Shown here: positions 39,608 through 52,719 of the stretch, piece by piece
Layout: each line of letters opens with the position of its first letter
Position numbering within the stretch: the first letter of the stretch is position 1
NCBI RefSeq assembly: GCF_052324685.1
Contig: NC_135223.1
Coordinates: 14,330,154 to 14,394,153, forward strand
Length of the DNA: 64,000 bases
Direction: 5' to 3'
From: Brachyhypopomus gauderio
Taxonomy: Eukaryota > Chordata > Actinopteri > Gymnotiformes > Hypopomidae
The notes under the pieces: model-generated
Told to the model about the DNA's origin: nothing
Databases searched by the model: none
What the model saw: the letters and a program-made list of their open reading frames with translations, nothing else
Made by a program: the position numbers and the translations under genes

Positions 39608-40918
39608 GCTGCTCAAAGAAATAAAGGGAACACTTAAACAGCATATTGTAACTCCAAGTCAACCACGCTTCTGTGAAACCAACCTGTTCAGTTAGGAAGC
39701 AACACTGACTGTGAATCAATTTCACCTGCTATTGTGCAAACGGTACAGACAACAGGTAGAAATGAGAGGCAATTAGCAAGACACCCCCTATATAGGAGTG
39801 GTTCTGCAGGTGGTGACCACAGACCTTTTCTCTGTTCTCATCCTTTTTGTCTGATGTTTTGGTCACTTTTGCATTTTTGTCAGTTCTCTCACCATAGATG
39901 GAACATTAGATGGTGTCTACAACCCACAGAAGTTGCTCAGGTACTGCAGCTCATCCAGGATGGCACATCAATGCGAGTGGTGGCAAGAAGGTTTGCTGTG
40001 TCTGTCAGCACAGTGTCCAAAGCATGGAGCAGATGCCAGGAGACAGGCCAGTATACCAGGAGACATGGAAGGGGCCGTTGGAGGGCAACAGGACAGCAGG
40101 ACCTCCTTTGTGCAAGGAGGAGCAGGAGGAGCAGTCCCAGGGCCCTGCAAAATGACCTCCAGCAGGCCAATAATATCCATATTTCTGCCCAAACTGTCAG
40201 AAACACACTCCATGAGGGTGGTATGAGGGCCAGACGTCCACAAGTGAGACTTGTGCTTACAGCCCAACAGCGTTTAGGGCGATTGGCATTTGCCAGAGAA
40301 CACCAAGATTGGCAGATTCGCCATTGGCGCCCTGTGCTCTTCACGGATGAGAGCAGGTTCACACTGAGCACACGTGACAGACATAACAGAGTCTAGAGAT
40401 GCCGTGGAGAACATTATGCTGCCTGCAACATCCTCCAGCATGACTGGTTTGGCAGTGGACAGTAATGGTGTGAGGAGGCATTTCTTTGGAGGGCCACACA
40501 GACCTCCATGTGCTAGCCAGAGGTACCCTGACTGCCATTAGGTAGTGGGATGAGATCCTCAGATGCATTGTGAGACCATATGCAGGTCTGGGAGGAGATT
40601 CCTCAGGAGAACATCCGCTGCCTCATCAGGAGCATGCCCAGACATCGCAGGGAGGTCATAAAAGCATGTGGAGGCCACACATGCTACTGAGCCTCATTTT
40701 AACTTGTCTTGTGGAATTTCCACTGAAGTCAGCCATTTGATTTTCCACTTTGATTTTGAGTATGATTCCAAAATTTTTCAATGATTTACATTGATAATTT
40801 TTGTTATTTTGTTCTCAATGCATTGAACTATTTAAAAAAACAATTACGGATTTTCAACTAGAATATTTTATTTTATGATTTGTTATTTTGGTGTTCTTTT
40901 TATTTTTTTTGAGTAGTG
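39608..40918 (+). mobile_element. Tc1/mariner-type transposon inserted in the LINE
   Basis: The left end CGCTGCTCAAAGAAATAAAG and the right end, read in reverse complement as CACTACTCAAAAAAAATAAA, are imperfect terminal inverted repeats of the common fish family starting CACTGCTCAAAAAAATAAAG. The element is about 1.3 kb and carries a broken transposase in the plus orientation. LINE-homologous sequence lies directly on both sides (to 39600 and again from about 40945), so it inserted into the LINE. The flanking TA target dinucleotide is no longer clear. Confidence 0.85.
39855..40690 (+). pseudogene. Tc1-like transposase pseudogene, internal deletion
   Basis: An open frame to 40396 shows the paired-like HTH ([18 protein letters not shown]), the GRGR AT-hook-like linker, the second HTH and the first catalytic block ending [13 protein letters not shown], with the first DDE Asp. 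A TAG stop follows at HNRV. Beyond it the family sequence continues in broken frames: RCRGEHYAACNILQHD, then after RPYAG a jump straight to WEEIPQENIRCLIRSMPR. The jump removes the region holding the second and third catalytic acids (family motifs VQDNARPH and SPDLNPIEHLWD). It is therefore inactive, both by nonsense mutation and by deletion. Confidence 0.85.
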
Positions 40919-43900
40919 TTTACATTGTGAACAAACACTGAGAACCACTGCAACTGTGGAAATATTTGAGAGTGAAGTGGCAGAGGGAAAGAATTGCAAA
41001 CCAGTGGACATGTGCTGAGGGTGTTTGGATCCCCACAGATGAGAACTCCATGAACAGCAATCAGTTAATAATCATCTCTCTTCTCAGTATACTTTGGCCT
41101 GATGTTTGAAAGAGGTCCTTCTAACAAACAGATGTTTTGACATCTCGTGCACTCCTGGTTGCTGGAAGCATATTGTTAGTGACAACTCCTGAGAGAAGTG
41201 GGAGCAGACACAGATCTATAAATCCAGGCCACACAAACTGATGGAAGAAGCATTACACAGTCACTTTGTTCCCAGTAATATCAAAGACCTGATCCTGGAT
41301 TACTATAGCAACTTCAGGATAAGAGTTACTTCTGGGTGTGTAGTATCAGACTGGCACACGCTTGACATTGACAATATAGCAGTCTACACAATCAAAGGGT
41401 CTATGCCAAAACCCAGTGAGCTGCCCAAGTACTGATCACGTAGGCAACTTGACAACTATCCTCATAAGACATATTGAGACGCCCTAGAAAACAATTTAAC
41501 CACAGCTTGTTCTCGCCCAATGAAACCGGCATTTCAGCACGGTAGATTCTCCTCTTCCCGTTAGTATCACATCTTTAATTCTCGTTTAAGTTTGTTAGCT
41601 AGCTGTCTATCCACAACAGTAGCTTGAGTAGCATAAATGCTAATCCCTCTGTGTATAAAACTGAAAACTCTCACAAACTAACCTAAGAGGTAAAATTAAT
41701 GCTGTGTGGTCTTATATAGTAAAGAAATATATTCTTTATGTTTCTTGAATATTATATTAACAACAGAGAGAATTAGAATAACGTACATTTGATGACTTCG
41801 CCAGGAGCAGAAGTTGTGTTTGCGGTGAATAGTGGGATTGTCCTAGCGGCTGAGATCCCTGGATGCTGAATTAAAATTGAAGGTATTTCAGTAGGCGGCA
41901 TATTTAATGTATTTTATCATTTGGATGGCCAAAGCACACTGCCATAAACACTGTCTATGTAGACAACTAGGTTTTGGGATAGATCCTCAGTCTTTTTTCT
42001 TTGCCCTCTCCATAAACATGGTCATCAAGGCAGCAGAGGGGGGACTATAGAGGTCCCTTGAAAAAGGTCAACATACAGCAGTCACCAATATGAATATGTG
42101 TGGATTTGACTGTTGAAACAACCACAGTCCCAGGGAGCAGGTGGTTCCTACAGAGCCTCGAGAAGCTGGGTAAGGATGAGTTTTAACCTATAAAAGCAAG
42201 GTCCCATGCGCTGAAAAAAGTAGCACACAAGCTTCGTTTCACTCTGTCCAAAAACACCATTCCAATGCTGACAGAATAGACTGTCAAGAGCCTGGGGTGC
42301 TGCCATTCACAAAACAGTTGAGACCTGGCAGCTTGGCTCACTAAGGTCAATAAATCCGGTTTGCTTGGTAGGTTCAAGGCTTGGATTTATCAGCGTACCA
42401 TCTTACCCAGAGTTTTGTGGTCTCTGCTGGTATATGAAATTCCCCTGACAACAGTGGAAACCTTGGAGAAAAAGATGAGCAGGTATCTGTGGAGGTGGCT
42501 TAGCTTGCCAAAGTGCCAGAGCAATGGTGCTTTTTACAGGAGCATCGAGGTATATTCAGGAAGGAAATGGAGAGTGAATAGAGAGCTGGAAATGTAGAGT
42601 CATGCTCGAGGCAAAAGGCTCTTAGGACAGCAGGGAGCTTAGACAAGATGGAAGAACACACTGCAACATAAGATCATATGGTCAGATTTCCAAGCTGTCT
42701 GTGCTAGCACATGAAGTCCAACTCACCTTCACACCTGAGGCCAGAGTGAGATGCTGTCACACCTGACCTCTATGTCATGGGTGAGGGACCTTTAGTAGTT
42801 CTAAAAAATAAATAAAAAAACCCAAACAAAGCATTGCTCCACATAATCACATACCCATCATCACAGCCACCCCCTGCAGCAAACACTGAAGACTGAAGAA
42901 CATGTTATTTATGAATGCTGGGGAGAAACACCCATGGTTATATTTCCAGGCTACATGGGACAGATCATCATGTGGAAATGAAGTTCACTGAGAAGAACAT
43001 GGAAGAAGCCAGCGAGCAGAAGTGCACCAGGCACGAGGATCTGGTGGAGCAGGCAGCTGAGCTCAGTGTGAGCCCACAAAAGTGGGTCGCCAGAAGTTTG
43101 CAGTACCCCAACTTTGAAAAGCCCTGATATCACTTGGCAGCAAAGAAGAGATCCATTTCATACTGTGTTGTTTTATTTCTGAGCATATCTGTGTTTTTAA
43201 AACAATGGCTCTTCTGTATAGTTGTTTAAATTATTTTAGATGAGCACATGGCATAAAATAATGTAACATAGAAACTAATATTAGGTTACAAACATCTCCA
43301 TGTTCTCATATTTTCAAGGTCTTCTGGGTGCACCTTTTGTCAAGACTGAACCAGCCAACTCCCGATCTGATTTACATTGGTTTCTTCTGCAGTAAATGTA
43401 AGCAAGTGACAAGTCCATTTATTGCTTAACTGATTAAATATAAAGTGAATGAGAGACTGATAAATGTAGTCCATAAATTTTCACCTTTTTCCTTCCTGGT
43501 TGCCTTGGCAGTGTTCTTACATTCTTGGTGCACAGAAAAACAGTTTTTCTGTGCAGCTCTGGGTAGATTTTTGTCTTCTGCCAAACTAGTCATTGCAGAT
43601 CGCTATTTATTGGAATTAATAAAATATTAGCTTTGATTGATATACCTGAACCTTTTAATGATGAGTGAAAATAAATCCTAAATGAGAGGCTCAAGGAGTT
43701 GATTGTACCTTTTGTTTAATTTTTTTTTTATTTGAATACTTTCTTTGTTATACATGGAAGCCAGGACCTGGTGGGTTTTAGGTTTAGCATTCAGATCATT
43801 CATCTGAATGGTTTAATTTTCCCTCTAAAGTCATTGTATGAGTTTGCATTGGAGAATAGCGAATCACATGAACTGTGTCAGGAACTGTGGTGGTGTCAGA

Positions 43901-46369
43901 GGTATGTATGCTTATTGAAACTGTAGCATTATTGGTTAAATAACAAATATTACATTTTGTAGCATTTTATTGTACTTTCAATGTTGACAATGTCTTTGCT
44001 CATCAAAGCACAATTTCTGGATATAGCAAATGTATCCCTTTATCTATATATGCTTTTATATTTACACAGGAAATAATAGATTTTTTCCAGAACTAACTAT
44101 TTTAGCCTCTGTACTTTCACTGCATGGCGCTGTATGCTGGAGACAGAGGAGCTATCAACTGGAGATTTTACCTTTGTCTGTTTGTTTTTTTTTATGTCAT
44201 TCTTTACGTTGCCCAAACTGATGGTGATGGTATGAGATGGTGTGTGAGGACGAGGCTCTGCTGGAGAGAGGAGGACCATGTGACCACTCCTCACAGGGCA
44301 TCAGCAACGAGATGTGTCAAGCCGCAGAGTGCTTAAGCTGTCCAACAGATATTTTATATTTCTTAATTTACATGGAAATTAATCTTAACGATCAGTCAGT
44401 TCTGATTAAATTACATTACAGCACTAGTGTCAAGATCAGCCCTTTGTGAAACTACAAGTACCAATTGGACAGTGGACTGGCTGAGGGGGAAAATGATCTC
44501 TGCTGTAGCAGCTGCATCTCAGAATGGAACCAAATATTTTTGTTCTTACTGCAAAAAAAAAAAAAAAAAACACACAAACATTAGTTTGATGGTCAAATTT
44601 ATAACACAACCTTGTTGATGAGAAATAATCCTCTTTGTATCATGGGTGAGTAAGTGAGCTTTTTTTTGACACTGAACACCATCTTGTGCAAATGGAAATT
44701 CTCCAAGATCTTTCCTGACATGGAGTCACTGGCTGGATTCATGACTATGGACAGACACCCCGGGGATCTGAGGGCACAGAACCAGTTTGGACTTAATTTC
44801 TCACATTCTTTCCCTCTCCATTGCTTTCCTCTTGTTTTTGTGCACTTTTAGGAGAAATATATTTGACTAGAAAAAACAACAACAAAAACAAACAAACCTT
44901 TTAGTAAATGGCACTTTGCTCAAGACTAATGCTGAAGAATTTCTTATCAAGGCATCCATCTCACATTTTAATAGTAATATTTAACCCAAAAATAACAACA
45001 AAAAAGCAACAACAAAACCAGGATGAAGATCTATGAAATGCAAGGCAGAGAACAATGACTTCACTGGTTATTGTGACTTAATGGATTCCAGTGGGATGCT
45101 TGTTTAAGCTGAGGCAAAAATGTGCTCCCAGAGTCTTTGATTAATAATGAAAACTCAGCTCCCCTCCCCCCACCCCCCTTCTCCTCCTGATATGTGCCCA
45201 GTTCATTATGGTTGCCTGGGCCAGCATGGAATGAAGAAATAAAGAGGAGGTCTGGTGCATCACAGCGGTTACTTCCCATTTCTCACCTAATTTCCAGGTC
45301 ACTTTCCAGCAGGCATGGCAGGCTGGTGAGGTAGGGGCCTCTTCCACAGACTGAAATGATGGCAGGGACTCCACACTTGGTGTGAGGTCAGAGGGAATAC
45401 AGTCAGTAAGATTTTAACACTGTGTCGAATCGTCAGAATTACTGGTGAAGTGAAAAATTAAGCCAGTTTAATTGTCCTGAAAGTCATTATAAATGAGAAG
45501 GTATAGTAATGGAGAGGACTGATGAATTTGAACTCTTAGAGAATTGTGAGATTTTTTTTGTTTTATTACAGTCATGGTCACCAAGAAATATCACAGGTTG
45601 AGATTTTTGTTGCATGCAGCACATACAACTGGTGTGAACATATGAAGCAGAAATATGCTAAAATGATATAATTTTACATGTTGCTAAAATGATAAGATGC
45701 ACACCGCATTTAGACATCAACCAGTTTCTTGAGAGCTTTGTAGTTTGGAAACAAACTTTCTAAAAAAATTTTTTTAGATTGTACATTCCTTACTTTATGT
45801 TGTGAACCTGTACACCTGTGAGTGTCTCATTGCTTTAAAATTACTAAATAAAGTCTCTGTCATCAAAGTGCATATTTAGGTTAGACACAATGAACAGACA
45901 CAAGAATATCACAATCTACTGTGCTTTATTTTAAAATGAAATTTTTAGGTAGTATAACACCATAAAGCTGTGAAATACATAATCTAATTTGGCTATGACT
46001 CATGGCTGCAGCAACCACAATTCATATTAAGTGTCTAAACATCCATGTAAAACAAAGTTGTGGTAGTGCCTCAGCTAGATGCAGCACTTGAATAAGCCTT
46101 TGTTCCTTCGATATCCCTGGAGGCCTGCTGGACACTACACGTGTATGAGACTCCTTCCGCTGGCTTTTACACAGTAAAAAGAAAAACATTTCTCCACTGG
46201 GGCCTCACTTCTGTTACCAGTAATATAATGTCTGGTCAGTGACCACTTACAGAATACCTATAACAAAGAGAAAAAATGTACTTTGATATTTCAGATTAAA
46301 AAAAAGTTTGTATTGAGGAAAAAGAATCACAGGAATCAGGAAGACACAGAGCAAAAAGAAAACGAGAGG

Positions 46370-46371
<2 letters not shown>

Positions 46372-46418
<47 letters not shown>

Positions 46419-46440
46419 CGAGAGAGATAGAGAGAAAGAA
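46372..46440. repeat. (GT)n(GA)n compound microsatellite
   Basis: A GT run of about 16 dimers passes into GA dimers with a few point changes. A GAGT-rich stretch follows near 46546-46562. Confidence 0.9.
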
Positions 46441-48370
46441 TGCCAAATAACAGCAGTGAGTGAGAGGAACTACAAAGCATTATGGTAACTGAAAGTGACT
46501 TAACAAAACTCACACAGAAAAAGAGAAACAGCAAAAAATGTGAGTGAGTGAGTGAGTGAGAGAGAAAGTGAGAGAGAGGAAACCAGACTAATTGCCAGAG
46601 CTCAGGGGTCTTCGGCCGTTAGAAGCTGCGCAGTGACATTAAAATTGATTTCTTTTCTCATGCGCAGCTGCCACGGATCACCTGCGCTGTCGGAGATGGA
46701 TCACAGACTGCCTGCTTCAGCCGCAGGACCTAGCCATGCTGGGAGCACAGGGTTAGTGCTGCCACCCTGCACGGTGTCATGGAGGACTAGAGAGAAGGCA
46801 GGAAGAAAGAACTGAAGAGATAGAACTAGAGAGAAAGAAAGAGCAGATGAACAAAAGAGACAAAAATGAAGGAGCATAGGAAAGAGAGAAGGAGAGAGAG
46901 TGAAAGAACGAGACAGCATGAGAGTGAGAGAGAGAGGGCGGGAGAGAGTTTTTCTGATAGTAGATCTTCCTTCATCTCTTTAAGCAAACATGGTGTGGAA
47001 CAGAAAGAACGCATGCAGGCACCCTATGATGTGTGACAGAAATCAAGTGCCACTCCTGACACATATATTGTATCCTTGCACATACATTCCATGCATAGCA
47101 ATTCTTTGTAGTCAGTACATTATAGTTTAGTCTTTGATTGTGCAAATGAAAAGAAAATAGATTTGAAATGTGCACCCTTTTTATTTATATACTCATGCGA
47201 ATGCAGTCTGTATTCACATAGATAAAACAAACCTCCTTCAAAACAGTCATATCAAGCAGGCAGACATTATCTTTTCTCGAAATCCTGTAGATGACATCAT
47301 CCTTCTTACAGCTTTACACCTACACCCCCCCACCCCCAACACGCAACTCTCAGCCCCTCCCGTTCTCCGTTACACCATTTTGCAGGGATAACAAGGAGCA
47401 AGAAGGTTTCCTCACATGGGTACAGCCTGATCAAGGATTCCACGGCTGTGCAGAGGAAAAATGTCTCCATCAGTTTCTGTCAGACGTGAGCTTAGCAGCA
47501 GAGCAGATGTCCGACGGAACTGGCTACAGTGGCTCACGTGAGCGTGACTACCTCTGCACAGCCATGCACCACTTTCTAAAAATATCTGCCCTAAATGTAC
47601 AAAACCAACAGGAAATCACACCGGAGCAACAATTTGGAATTCACCTCGCTCCCAGACACCCCAGAAACACAGCACATTGCATTTTTAGGTATTCTAGGAA
47701 GTTCTGGGTTGGTAGAATAACTTAAATGAACAGCAATCAATTGCTTGTAATGAATATGGTTGTCTTCATGCTCTACTGTAAACCTCTAGAGAAAGCATGA
47801 CACAGACTTTTTGCCAACATCAATGAGCTGAAAATAGCTTTGGCATCAGGCTCACCTGGGGTGACTTTACTCTGTAATAAGGGAAAATACACACTCCCTG
47901 TAAATACCTGAATGAATGAACATTTCCAAGAGCCCTCAGAAATGAAGAGCAAAGCTTGGGCTTCATTTATTTCAGTAAAAAAACAATATAGCCTGATACA
48001 TGTTAACATGATGTGGCATTACTATGAGGTTGTAATTGGGTAATTGACGTGACATAAGCACTGGTCAGTAATGTTACTGAAAGGTCTCATAATCAGACCA
48101 AACACTTGTCGCAGATCACACACTACGATAAATGAACGTTTCGCCCCCTCGTCTGTAAAAAGCACGCAAACCTAGAGACCTGAGAACAAACGACACATCT
48201 GCATCCGTTATCGAAAACAAAGCCTCATTTAGGGAATGGCACCAAAAGCAGGGGCCTAATATTGAGCAAGACGGAGCAGATGTGGAACAGCTGTTCGTAA
48301 ACGGAGCTTCTTCTTGGAACCCCAGTCAGGCTGCGATAGAGCTGAATTTCCATGGCAACCATTTCTTAGC

Positions 48371-48564
48371 ACTTTGGAGTCTCAGATACGGCTGAGGTCT
48401 GTGCCTGTTGGCTGAGAGCCTGCCTGGTCCTGGCCTCCTCTAAACGGTTCCTCCTCTGCTGCACCTCGTTGCTCCACGCTGGAGAACTGCCGTCTGCCCG
48501 TGCCGCTGCATGCTGCTTTGCCCTCGTTGGCATTGGTTTTGTCTTTCCAGAACGCGGGGATTTG
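48371..48564 (-). other. unassigned coding-like ORF segment
   Basis: A minus-strand frame of about 64 codons ends with TAA at 48371-48373. It reads LNKSPRSGKTKPMPTRAKQ, then a segment with SPAWSNEVQQRRNRLEEART, then ALSQQAQTSAVSETPKC. It is rich in Arg, Gln and Glu and looks like a charged coiled-coil C-terminus, and the local GC content is higher than in the surroundings. No family was recognised, no clear splice acceptor is seen at its left end, and it may be chance. Confidence 0.25.
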
Positions 48565-51500
48565 TTAAGTCAGTCATAAAACTAAACTTTTTAATGCAGC
48601 AGTGGGATTTTGGAGTTTGCTCAGTAACCGACAGGCAGCAGATGCAGAGGCTTTTAATTCATATGCTAGTTTCCACTGCTTAATGCCCAATTTAAAATGC
48701 CTTCAGTCGTGGGTCAAGGTGTATTTTAATTGCAGCTGTGTAGTGACCTGTTAATCACTCAGAATGGATACAGACAGAGCACTAAAACAGCAAGCTCTGC
48801 ACGGCCTGTGGTGGGAAAAAAACACCCTGTATACAAAGGAGCTTGCTTCATGATGTATACATGCATACTGAATATTTGATAGAATATGCTGCTGACACTA
48901 TCAGCCCTCTTCACTTTTGCTTCAGAGTGCAAGCTCTTTGAGGAGCGAAATATGTATCCTGTTCTTCCATATGTGAATCCACGAATCTCTTCACCTGGCT
49001 TGGGTTTGGAGAGCCCTCTGCAGACGCGCACAAGAAACATGGTAAGAACATCAAACACGAGAGTCATCCCAGGTCTGCATGTGGCTTCTGTCCAAATATG
49101 ACAGAATATGTTATGTTTCGCAACTGAGATATGAAAAGTTGATACCCATTACAGATGCCAAAGTATAAAATATACAGTGCCTTCATCAGCAGAACAAAAG
49201 CTGACTCGGAGCTCTGCTTACGTCAGCCGCTTGTGGCTTCACTCGACACTGACATGTTTAGATGCAACAAAGGTTACTGCCAGATTTCACTGGCTGCTAT
49301 ATAACAGAGTAAGCACTTGCAAGCTTTTCAAATTGCTTTGTCATCTAGGAAGATATCCTTACACTCGTGCTTATCCTCACATGGCTTCCCAAAACTAAAA
49401 GTTTTACCAATTACCACACTGCTGCAGCAGTGTGTGACTTCTGTAGGTGAGTGCGGTGTCTCCATAAGACCAGTTCAATAAATCTCCTGTATCAAAGAGA
49501 GACTTTAATTTTCAGCACCCTCTCACCATTTCTCTCACTGGCACCTGTTTTTCAGATGACACAAGCACAAAACAAATAGCCACAGGGCACCTAAGAATGA
49601 GATATAACAAGAGAGCACTTTGAGAGTGGTGAGAAAGGACTGCAGGGCACACACACAGAGCGATGCGTCAGTCCAGACTATTTCAAACGTCAAGGCTGCA
49701 ATTCTCCAAAGCCTACCCCACATACCCAAAGAGCTATTACACTTACATTTATGGAGGCCAAACCAGACAGTGCAAATTCTTTGTTACTCACTGACAGCTG
49801 GGAAAATGGGCAAATGGCTTGCAGTATAGCAATATGTTAATAAAGGGAACATGAGGTCTGTAATTAGCATGATGTTGCATGGACATGACTGCATGGATAT
49901 GCAACCTGAGCCTTGTTTCTTCATGGCCAGGACACGGATAAGATCACCTCCTGAACTGCGCACATTATGTATTTTTGGCTAATGAGAATCTGCCACCCTT
50001 CCCTAATTAGGAGGTGATGGCTACTCATCTATGATATATTGAGGATCAAATTTCAGTGTGAGCTGCTCAGGGAGCTTTTGCGGTTTGGGACTCAGCCGGC
50101 CATGCCTACGGAGGAGAGCTGCAGAGCCTCGCTCCCCTGCCTCCCCCAGAGGGCTTGACTGCAGCAAGGGGAACTTGCGGCACTGGTGTGATTAATATGG
50201 GTGCCGCCTGGCAGCTCCACCACCTCCCTTAACGGGATCCGATCTGAATAACTGCGCAACTTAATGCACCCTCGGCATCACCCGCAGCCCACGGTAATGC
50301 CGTTATTAACCCTTCCCCTGTCTGCGCCCGAGTTTCCTGCTGACTCTACCGGACACAGACGTGATATATGACTCCATATGTACAGCTGGTCGCGGCAGAT
50401 CCTATTGGAGAGGAGAGCCACGGGCTAATATGTGGGGGTTACTCAGCCCGACTGGAAAAAAGGGGCAAATGAAGGCTTATGCATGCACTACATCAGACAA
50501 ATGTGACTCATACATAAAGACTTGTATGATAGGCTCTATGAAAATATATTGTGCGCCTTGAGGAATATTATAGATTAAAGATACATTTTGCTCACTGGAA
50601 CTAGCCCTTTTGAACAGTTATAATGTATTTGTAAACTCCAGTGTCGATGCAGAAGAATTTCTTTTTGGGTCTTCAGACAGTTGCCCTTTCGAAGGAAGAT
50701 ATGGCACTTTGATGCTGGCAAGATCTGCTCTGGTATTCACACGGAGTGTGTTAGATCCTAGCAGAGCATTTTCATGAGCCTCACACACTTTTCCATCCTC
50801 ATACATATACACAAGAAACAAATAGTTATATGACTGAATCAAACTGTGCGTCCCTGCAAGTTCCATCCCAGATAGTAATCTGTAATTGATTAGAGGTTAA
50901 ATCAATGTCAAACTGTCAATATTAACTACACTGAATCAATGTTCTAATCTGTTGATTCTTCATTCTTCATTTTGCACCCTGAATATTGAAATGACATTGA
51001 AATTTAAACAAAAACTCAACAGAATACCAATATCACTTCAATTATATTTCAATCTTTTAAAATCATACAGCAAGGAACATTATATTCTATATAGTAAAGA
51101 AATTGGCACAAATTTAAGAAACAGTAAATATCAGCATAACTATATTGCATACATATAAATGCATACAAAGTAAATAATACATGTGTATAAATAAATACAT
51201 TTGTGCACATAATCTTGAGTTGATTGTCAATCAGAATACTAACTAGCCTTTCTTAAGATGTCTGGCAGAGCTGTCTAATCTGCAACAAAGTATATCACTT
51301 GAAGCATTGAAAACACATCTTACACAAAACCTATAGAAATGGACATGGACATAGCTGATGAGATTATTTAACATCTGTACAAGCAAAGATTTAGGAGCTG
51401 AAATCAATTTATACTCAACTTAGTAAAGCTTTAACGACTCCAAATGTTAGCTAACTACAATGGGTTTTCATCGCACATCGTCTATGCTTTGGAAAATGTG

Positions 51501-52719
51501 ACAAGATTATCCGCATATTCACTATGGGTAAAACATATCCAAAATTGCTTAGCAATGTAAAAAGATTCAAAGCGTAAAGCTTTTACAACTGCATTTCAAA
51601 ACATATTCGAATCAGATTCAAACCCTTTTATGCACAACATATGCGAACCCCCTCTAATGCACAACATGGGTCGAAATTACCTGCATTCATTTCCAATGTT
51701 ATTTCATGCTGGCTGGATTTTTCTACGGCCTATTTTTCGAAATATATTTATCTTATGATTGAATATCCCAAGTATTCATTAGAAATCTTGTTTGTGATTG
51801 CCACTGATCATTATTTCAGATTTACTTTAATATTTTATGAACAAAAATACTTATATTACTACATTGAAATTACACACATGGGTCAAAAAGGACCCATCAA
51901 TCCAAGTGATATAAAATAAAGTAACTTAATGCTACAATAATTTGTCTCAAGTAGAAGTACTTTCAGTGGCACAAAAAGGGGGTATGCAGCGTATGCGACG
52001 CATAGGGGCGCTGCACTAGAGGGGGCGCCGAATTGATGCCAGAAAATTATTTGCAGAGTTGGTGGGGGTGGGGGGTGGAGTGCGGGGGGCGCCGATAGTA
52101 TGTTTGCATACACCTCAGAAAGTATGTAGTTGCAACCCTGAGTACTTTAGTAGTAAGTAGGGCCAAACATTGGGAGTTTGAACAAAACATCTTTAATATA
52201 ACCAATAAAGGGTACAGACAAGATCCAAAACAGAAAATAGAAGAAGAAAACAAACAGGGAAAACTGGAAAGGACAACAAGATCTTAAGATTATGGCTATG
52301 ACTACGATGACTACGAGACAAACATGACTACCAGACTAACACAAGAACAGCAAGACGTACTTTGGAAGACTAACAAAGACTGAACAGAAAACAGGACTTG
52401 AGTACAAACACAGACAAGGGGACGAGGAACAGGTGACAAGAGGGAGGAGAGGCTCAGGTGAGGTGAATGAGCAGAACAAACAAAACAAGACAGGTGTGAC
52501 ACAAAACGACAACGAGAAGTAAAAAGACATGAAGTAAACATGAAACAGAAAACAAGCGGACAACTACTACTAAAATTAAACAGGAACTAAATAACAGAAC
52601 CAAGACAGAAAATAACAGAACAGTGATAACAGAATACCCTGAACCGAACTGTAAACTGGAGAAATGTGTTCAAACAAAACAAAATAGCACTCGACACATA
52701 ACTAGAGCACATACTGCTA

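Larger units (their letters stand above)
39230..43165 (+). mobile_element. decayed LINE retrotransposon (RLE-type, R2-superclass-like), interrupted
   Basis: Broken segments of one ORF occur in order on the plus strand. At 39238-39400 is a basic TEEELDPLLEL...KDKK stretch, then in another frame NPYAFTKQLLGDK with LECSAEEI. At about 40945-41100 is LWKYLRVKW...CAEGVWIPTDENS. At 41230-41380 the reverse-transcriptase segment has MEEALHSHFVPSNIKDLI and LDYYSNFRIRVTSG. At 42110-42560 the thumb region has GRFKAWIYQRTILPRVLW and LLVYEIPLTTVE. At 42955-43125 is a NMEEASEQKC...DLVEQ piece of the C-terminal restriction-like endonuclease region. The order matches a fish and mollusc LINE family that I recall as lacking an APE domain. 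The block with the FxDD catalytic motif (about 41440-42100) is missing or replaced by unrelated sequence, and a Tc1 element splits the left part. The element is dead and may extend left to about 38600. Confidence 0.75.
43166..52719. other. gene desert between nrn1 and fars2
   Basis: No gene is recognised with confidence. Contents noted: a 20-base poly-A near 44551-44570, (GT)n(GA)n microsatellites at 46372-46440, a minus-strand coding-like frame at 48371-48564, a splice-flanked plus-strand segment at 48926-49041, GC-richer enhancer-like sequence at 50060-50440, and a G-rich interspersed fragment at about 51965-52140 containing the string GGGGGGCGCCG. Everything else appears non-coding. Confidence 0.5.
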
